From assembly GCF_030246865.1 (NCBI RefSeq), contig NZ_CP126738.1:1736001-1800000 (forward strand): a stretch of 64,000 nucleotides of DNA, read 5' to 3'. Position 1 is the stretch's first letter. Every line of letters begins with the position of its first letter. The DNA is from Microbacterium sp. zg-B96 (GTDB taxonomy: Bacteria; Actinomycetota; Actinomycetes; Actinomycetales; Microbacteriaceae). The translations under genes were made by a program, and so were the position numbers. The notes beneath the pieces were generated by a model. That model ran no database searches, had not been told where the DNA came from, and saw only the letters and a list, made by a program, of their open reading frames with translations. This document shows, one piece after another, positions 59,171-64,000 of this stretch.

Positions 59171-61279
59171 TCAAACGGTCGCCGGAGCCTGCGCGGCAGG
59201 CGCCGCTTCGGCTTCGGCGAGTTCTTTCGGGGCAACCCACTTCTTCAGGGCTACGACGATAAGCGCAGTCACGACGGTACCTGCCGCCAGCGCCACCAGG
59301 AACCCCCAGATGGGGTCGATGGCGAAGAAGACGAAGATCCCGCCGTGGGGCGCTCGGGACTCGACAGCGAAGATCATACTCAACGCGCCCGTGACCGCCC
59401 CGCCGACCATCGACGCCGGGATCACGCGCAGCGGGTCTGCCGCGGCGAACGGGATCGCGCCCTCGGAGATGAACGATGCACCCAGCAGCCACGCAGCCTT
59501 GCCGTTCTCGCGTTCGACCGGAGTGAACAGCTGGCGGCCGAGCACGGTGGAGGCCAGGGCCATCGCCAACGGCGGCACCATACCGGCGCACATGACCGCG
59601 GCCATGATGAGGTACGGCGTGGTGTTCGTCGCCGAGGCGGTGCCGAGGCCGGCGACGGCGAACGCATAGGCGACCTTGTTGACGGGGCCCCCCAGGTCGA
59701 AGCACATCATGAGCCCGAGGATCACACCCACCAGGACGATCAGCCCGGTGGCGGCGAGATCGTTCAGACCGTTGGTCATCTGCTCCATGAGCCAGGCGAT
59801 GGGCCGGCCGAGGAAGAGCACCATGAGCCCCGATGCCACGATCGACGCGACCAGCGGGATGATCACAACCGGCATGAGCCCGCGCAGCCACCGAGGGGCG
59901 TCCAGCTTGCCGATCCACCACGCGACACCACCGGCCAGGAGACCGCCGACGATACCGCCGATGAACCCCGCGTTCATCAGCAGTGCGACAGCACCCGCGA
60001 CGAAGCCGGGCGCGATACCCGGCCGATCGGCGATCGCATAGGCGATGTACCCGGCGAGGGCAGGTACGAGGAAATTCATCGACGTACTGCCGATCATGAA
60101 GGCGACCGAGCCCAGGTATTGCCCGAGCCCGCCCGCGGGCAGCTGCCAGAGCGAGTTCTCGATGATGACGGATGCCGCGTCGTTGCTCACCTCGTAGCCG
60201 CCGAGGAGGAAGCCCAGCGCCATCAGCAGTCCGCCGCCGGCGACGAAGGGGATCATGTAGCTGACACCGGTCAGCAGCCAGCGCTGGATGCGGGCACCCA
60301 CGCCGGGTCGCTCGGATGCCGTGTCGGCGGAGCTGCTCGTCGCAGTCGCGGTCACCCGCTGGGCGCCGGGGTCTTTCGCCGCGGCGACCGCCTCTTCGAT
60401 CATCTGGGCAGGCTGCTCAATGCCGCGTTTCACGCCGGATCGCACGAGCGGTTTGCCGGCGAACCGCTGGGGCTCCCGCACGTCGACGTCGGTCGCGAAG
60501 ATCACGGCATCCGCCTGATCGATCACGTCCTTCGGGAGGGCCTTGTAGCCGCTGGAGCCCTGCGGCTCGACGATGAGATCGATACCCGCCTTGTTGCCTG
60601 CAGCAGTGAGGGCGTCGGCCGCCATGAAGGTGTGGGCGATGCCGGTCGCGCAGGCCGTCACCGCGACGATGCGCGCCGGGCGCCCGTCGACGGTCAGCTC
60701 CGGGGCGACACCCCCGGTGGATGCCGCCACGGCCGCGGGGGCAGCGACGGTCGGCTCGGTGGCCGCGGCGGCGGTCGTCGCGGCGGTCGCCCCAGTCGCC
60801 GTTGCTGCGGGGGCCGTGGCGTCCGGCTCTTCCCCGATCGCCCGCCGCACGATGTGCACGACCTCGTCAGGGGTGGCCGCCGCGCGCAGGCCCGAGGTGA
60901 ACTCCTCCTGCATGAGGGACCGGGCGAGCCGAGAGAGCACGGCCAGATGCGCCTCCGCGGCGCCCTCGGGGGCGGCAATGAGGAACACCAGGTCGGCGGG
61001 GCCGTCGGGCGCGCCGAACGGCACCCCGGGAGACAGCCGGGCGAAGGCGAGCGAGGGCTCCGAGACCGCGGCGCTCTTGGCGTGCGGGATCGCGATGCCA
61101 CCGGGCAGCCCGGTCTCATCCTTCTGCTCTCGCGCCCACGCATCGGTGAACAGTGCGTGGGTGTCGCTTGCGCGCCCCTGAGCGACGACCCGCGCCGCCA
61201 GCGCGCGGATCACCGACTGCTTGTCGTTTCCCAGGGACTCGTCGAGGCTGACCAGTTCTGGGGTGATTGTCTGGGTCAT
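59171..61279 (-). CDS. fruA: fructose PTS permease (EIIABC)
   Basis: This 702-residue fused transporter has EIIA with the active His in GIAIPHAKSAAVSEP near residue 62, a Thr/Ala-rich linker, EIIB with the Cys in VTACATGIAHTFMAADALTA, then a long EIIC membrane domain (about residues 335-680, with GVSYMIPFVAGGGLLMALGF and FDLGGPVNKVAYAFAVAGLG). It phosphorylates fructose to fructose-1-phosphate during uptake. The start MTQTITPELV is preceded by a purine-rich site. Confidence 0.94.
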   Translation of the reverse strand: MTQTITPELVSLDESLGNDKQSVIRALAARVVAQGRASDTHALFTDAWAREQKDETGLPGGIAIPHAKSAAVSEPSLAFARLSPGVPFGAPDGPADLVFLIAAPEGAAEAHLAVLSRLARSLMQEEFTSGLRAAATPDEVVHIVRRAIGEEPDATAPAATATGATAATTAAAATEPTVAAPAAVAASTGGVAPELTVDGRPARIVAVTACATGIAHTFMAADALTAAGNKAGIDLIVEPQGSSGYKALPKDVIDQADAVIFATDVDVREPQRFAGKPLVRSGVKRGIEQPAQMIEEAVAAAKDPGAQRVTATATSSSADTASERPGVGARIQRWLLTGVSYMIPFVAGGGLLMALGFLLGGYEVSNDAASVIIENSLWQLPAGGLGQYLGSVAFMIGSTSMNFLVPALAGYIAYAIADRPGIAPGFVAGAVALLMNAGFIGGIVGGLLAGGVAWWIGKLDAPRWLRGLMPVVIIPLVASIVASGLMVLFLGRPIAWLMEQMTNGLNDLAATGLIVLVGVILGLMMCFDLGGPVNKVAYAFAVAGLGTASATNTTPYLIMAAVMCAGMVPPLAMALASTVLGRQLFTPVERENGKAAWLLGASFISEGAIPFAAADPLRVIPASMVGGAVTGALSMIFAVESRAPHGGIFVFFAIDPIWGFLVALAAGTVVTALIVVALKKWVAPKELAEAEAAPAAQAPATV

Positions 61280-61307
61280 GATGACCTCCAGGTGTTGCGT
61301 GATTGGG

Positions 61308-62258
61308 TCAGGTTTCCAGGGCACGAACCGGCACATCTCCGGTGGGGAGATCCAGCGGTGTCGGGGCCTGCGTGCCCGGCAGGGTGGCTGCCGCAGCGCC
61401 GTAACGGATGGCGCTGCGCAGCCTTTCGTGTGGTTCAGCGGCGGATACGTCTGCGATCAGGTAGCCGGCCAGCGAACTGTCCCCGGCGCCGACGGTGCTC
61501 TGCACCCGGATCGTCGGCGGCGTCCCCGCCCAGACGGCATCCGGTGTGATGAGCACGGCCCCGGCGCCGCCCAGGGTCACCAGCGCAGCTCCGACGCGAG
61601 TGGGCACGAGCCCACGCGCGATCGTGGCTACCGAGGAGACCAGGTCGACGGCCGGGTCGAGAGTCACGCCGGCGAGTTCGGCCAGTTCGTGCTCGTTCGG
61701 TTTGATCAGGTCGGGCCGGGCGCGTTCGACGACGGCCCGCAGCGCGGGGCCGGACGTGTCGACCGCGATGCGCGGCGCCCCACTTCCCCAGCGTGATCGC
61801 ACCGCATCGATGACGTCGACATAGAAGTCGTCGGCCACCCCGGGCGGCAGCGACCCGGCCAAAACCAGCCAGCGGGCGTCGGCACAGGCGCTGACGACGG
61901 CGGCGGTGACCGCAGCGGCATCCGCTGCGGTCAACTCCGCGCCGGGAAGATTGATCTTCGTGGTCACGCCGGCGGGATCGGTGATGGTCACGTTGGCGCG
62001 GGCGTGCCCGGCGACGGGCACCAGGCTGCTGGGGAGTGCCGTGGTCTGCAGTGCAACGGCGAAGGGGTCGTCGTCAGCGAGGGGCAGCACCGCACGAGTG
62101 GGGACTGCGGATGCCGCGACAACGCGGGACACGTTGATGCCCTTGCCGCCCGCATCCTCCCGCGCAGCGCGGGCCACCTGCACCTGACCCACCTGCAGCG
62201 GGTCGGCGAGCACGACGGTCCGGTCGAGCGAGGGATTCGCAGTGAGGGTGACGATCAT
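61308..62258 (-). CDS. fruK: 1-phosphofructokinase
   Basis: This 316-residue PfkB-family kinase makes fructose-1,6-bisphosphate from the FruA product. It shows the N-terminal TANPSLDRTVVL, the GGKGINVSRVVAA motif, IKPNEHELAELAG and the ATP/base motif TVGAGDSSLAGYLIA. Its start overlaps the fruR stop (ATGA). Confidence 0.94.
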   Translation of the reverse strand: MIVTLTANPSLDRTVVLADPLQVGQVQVARAAREDAGGKGINVSRVVAASAVPTRAVLPLADDDPFAVALQTTALPSSLVPVAGHARANVTITDPAGVTTKINLPGAELTAADAAAVTAAVVSACADARWLVLAGSLPPGVADDFYVDVIDAVRSRWGSGAPRIAVDTSGPALRAVVERARPDLIKPNEHELAELAGVTLDPAVDLVSSVATIARGLVPTRVGAALVTLGGAGAVLITPDAVWAGTPPTIRVQSTVGAGDSSLAGYLIADVSAAEPHERLRSAIRYGAAAATLPGTQAPTPLDLPTGDVPVRALET

Positions 62259-63040
62259 GCGGTCCACACCTCCGTTCCGGCTTCATCCAGTGCCACGGCG
62301 AGTCCCGCTTCGGGAGCACGGTCGGTGGTGAGGATGTCGATGTCCTCGAGCCCTGCGAATCCCACCAGCAGCTCCGCATCGAATTTCTCGGCATCGGTGA
62401 CCAACACCACACGGCGCGAACTGCGCACGATGGCCCGCTTCACGCTCGCCTCGTCGGGGTCGGGGGTGCTCAGCCCGAACGCGGCAGACAGCCCGTTCGT
62501 GCCGATGAACGCGACGTCGGGGCGCAGTTCCTCGATCGCGCGGACGGTGTGTGCGCCGACCGCGGCGGCGGTGAGACCGCGCACGCGCCCGCCGATGACG
62601 GTGAGCGAGATGCGGGGCGACCCGGCGAGGCTGCTGGCGATCGACATGGCATGGGTGACGACCTCGGCGGAGCCGCCGGTTTCGGCGAGCCTGGTGGGAA
62701 GGAGCGTCGCGACAGCAGCGGTCGTGGTGCCCGCGTCGAGGAAGATCGACCCGCGGAATCCGTCGCCGAGGACATCGAGTGCCCGACTGGCGATCGCCAG
62801 CTTCGCGGCACCGCGCTGGGAGGAGCGTTCCGCGAGCGAGGGTTCGACCACGCTGGTGCGACCGCGCGCGACGGCGCCGCCGTGCACGCGGCGCAATGCG
62901 CCCGAGCGCTCGAGCTGGTCCAGGTCGCGGCGCACCGTCTCAGTGGTGACGCCGAAGCGCTCGGCGAGGTTGACCACGGCGACGCGCCCGTCCTGGGAGA
63001 CCAAATGCTCGATCAGCCGGTGGCGCTCCATTGCATACAC
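62255..63040 (-). CDS. fruR: DeoR-family regulator of the fructose operon
   Basis: This 261-residue protein has an N-terminal DeoR helix-turn-helix (RHRLIEHLVSQDGRVAVVNL, GVTTETVRRDLDQLERSGAL) and the C-terminal sugar-phosphate-binding domain (FLDAGTTTAAVATLLPTRLA; FIGTNGLSAAFGLSTPDPDE). The GTG start at 63040 has AAAGGA 6 bases upstream. It heads the operon; fructose phosphates are the likely effector. Confidence 0.9.
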   Translation of the reverse strand: MYAMERHRLIEHLVSQDGRVAVVNLAERFGVTTETVRRDLDQLERSGALRRVHGGAVARGRTSVVEPSLAERSSQRGAAKLAIASRALDVLGDGFRGSIFLDAGTTTAAVATLLPTRLAETGGSAEVVTHAMSIASSLAGSPRISLTVIGGRVRGLTAAAVGAHTVRAIEELRPDVAFIGTNGLSAAFGLSTPDPDEASVKRAIVRSSRRVVLVTDAEKFDAELLVGFAGLEDIDILTTDRAPEAGLAVALDEAGTEVWTA

Positions 63041-63347
63041 GTCCGTTCCTTTCCCTGAATTCCCACACGATACAACACAAACACAGATGATCTCAAGACC
63101 CCGCCTGCGATTCTGTGGGGGTTGTGGATCGGGTACAAGAAACTCGGTCTCATGCGCTGTGGCACTTAGTTCCGCCATGCAGATTCTGTCGAATGTCACC
63201 GCGCGGCATGTGGTGACTGCTACTTTCGGGCGACCCGACGGCATCCGTCACCGCGTTCACCCGGACGCACCGACGCACTGCGATCCACCCTGTGCCATCG
63301 GGCGTGCCCGAACCCGCCTGCCCGCAGGCGCGAACCCTGGAGTCTCA
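63041..63347. other. divergent intergenic region between fruR and the next gene
   Basis: It holds the fruR promoter (-35 TTGAGA at 63091-63096 and -10 TATCGT at 63067-63072, spacer 18 bp, minus strand) with repeated TGTGTT-type half sites between them. The rest has no gene of its own. A GGAG site 6 bases before 63348 serves the rightward gene. Confidence 0.7.
63067..63096 (-). promoter_or_regulatory. fruR-fruKA-ptsH promoter
   Basis: TTGAGA and TATCGT are separated by 18 bp on the minus strand; the spacer reads TGTGTTTGTGTTG, a direct repeat that could bind FruR. Confidence 0.6.
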
Positions 63348-64000
63348 ATGTCGAGAACCACGACGCACACCCATGGCCTGGGGATGCGTATCACCGTCGT
63401 CGTGCTGGCAGCGTTGCTGGCCGCGATGACGGTCATGTACCTGCTCACCGTGCACCGTCTCAGCGACGGCGCCTCCCAACTCGCGGCCGGCGCGTCGCAA
63501 GCAGACGACGGCTCGCAGCGACTGGTCGACGGCGCCGCCACCCTGTCTTCGGGCGCGCAGACGCTCGCTGACGGTGCCGCCGAACTCGACGCCGGCGCCG
63601 CCACCGCCGCGACGGGAGCCGAGTCCCTCGCCACCGGCGCGGTCTCGGCCGCCACGGGAGCTGCCACGCTGGCAGACGGTGCTGCTTCGCTTTCCACAGG
63701 TGCCGAGTCGGCGGCATCCGGAGCGTCCCGGGTGTCTTCGGGCGCATCGACGGCCGCCGCCGGCGCGGGGCGTCTGGAGAGCGGAGCCCGCGACGCCGCG
63801 GTAGGCGCCAACACTCTCGCCACGGGAGCCGCGGATGCCGCTGCGGGGGCGTCCGTACTCGCCGGAAAGACCGCGAGCCTGGCCGCCGGCGTGGTGGCTG
63901 CGCACGGTATCGCGACCGAGCGTCTCCTTCCCGGAGCGCAAGGCATGCTCGACACGCTCAACGCCCGAATCACCGCTGACGTCTCCACACTGGCCGGCAA
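63348..64000 (+). CDS. heptad-repeat membrane protein, YhgE/Pip-like N-terminus (partial)
   Basis: From the ATG at 63348 the frame is open to the window end (217 residues and part of a codon). A transmembrane helix (RITVVVLAALLAAMTVMYLL) is followed by about 20 copies of a seven-residue repeat with GA pairs (for example SDGASQLAAGASQADDGSQR and LADGAAELDAGAATAATGAE). Such repeats form the long extracellular region of YhgE/Pip and MmpL-like proteins. The call is provisional because the C-terminal transmembrane part is outside the window. Confidence 0.75.
   Translation, partial: MSRTTTHTHGLGMRITVVVLAALLAAMTVMYLLTVHRLSDGASQLAAGASQADDGSQRLVDGAATLSSGAQTLADGAAELDAGAATAATGAESLATGAVSAATGAATLADGAASLSTGAESAASGASRVSSGASTAAAGAGRLESGARDAAVGANTLATGAADAAAGASVLAGKTASLAAGVVAAHGIATERLLPGAQGMLDTLNARITADVSTLAG

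Noticed and set aside
63257..64000. 247-codon minus-strand frame at the right end
   Set aside because: Its translation is a low-complexity Ala/Ser/Pro shadow of the heptad-repeat gene on the plus strand, which has a ribosome site and a transmembrane helix.

Overview
The window is a high-GC actinobacterial chromosome segment. Gene order (rplS-lepB-rnhB-DUF2469-yraN-comM-dprA; rpsP-khpA-rimM-trmD; lipB-lipA; smc-ftsY; leuCD-murA-plsC-gpsA-ddl), heavy GTG/TTG start use and the protein sequences point to Microbacteriaceae, most likely Microbacterium. This assignment is inferred from the sequence alone; no database was searched.

Positions 291-16059 hold a compact prophage of about 15.8 kb, lower in GC than its surroundings, inserted in the competence/recombination gene dprA. 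The dprA 5' part lies at 16060-16808 and its 3' part at 1-290, both on the minus strand. The break falls in the codons for the conserved LSRN stretch, and a 5-bp sequence (cgcga) is present at both ends. Nearly all phage genes are on the minus strand. Reading leftward they are: a large serine integrase, a winged-helix replication-type protein with an internal 21-bp tandem repeat, small proteins, a block of zinc/HNH proteins, terminase, portal, a protease-capsid fusion, connectors, tail tube, a short tape measure and minor tail proteins. I find no endolysin, repressor or excisionase. The integrase frame is open to, and in phase with, the truncated dprA.

Positions 16805-24601 carry informational and housekeeping genes: comM, yraN, DUF2469, rnhB, lepB and rplS on the minus strand, map on the plus strand, then trmD, rimM, khpA and rpsP. 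Next come a YbdK-type carboxylate-amine ligase, a DUF559 nuclease-like gene bracketed by two palindromic repeats, ffh, a TetR-glyoxalase fusion regulator and the lipoylation genes lipB-lipA. Positions 31.4-44.6 kb hold a DUF2004-like gene, ftsY and smc, a highly structured leader with a 36-codon ORF ahead of a double-GNAT gene, mutM-rnc-rpmF-DUF177-coaD, recG, an acyltransferase and rsmD.

Positions 44.5-52.6 kb hold thiL, a DUF3515 lipoprotein, ddl, gpsA, plsC, murA, leuD and leuC. leuC is preceded by a leaderless leucine leader peptide and an attenuator-like hairpin. A TerC family gene follows behind a candidate yybP-ykoY (Mn2+) riboswitch, then an ECF sigma factor with a DUF4349 membrane protein, a WS/DGAT acyltransferase, an alpha/beta hydrolase, tRNA-Glu(CTC) and a metallo-hydrolase. 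The segment ends with a complete fructose PTS operon (fruR-fruK-fruA-ptsH) and the start of a heptad-repeat membrane protein that runs off the window.

Across the host DNA the octamer CGGATGCC/GGCATCCG occurs about once per kilobase (about 46 by eye) but only once in the whole prophage. It also forms the arms of two strong terminators.
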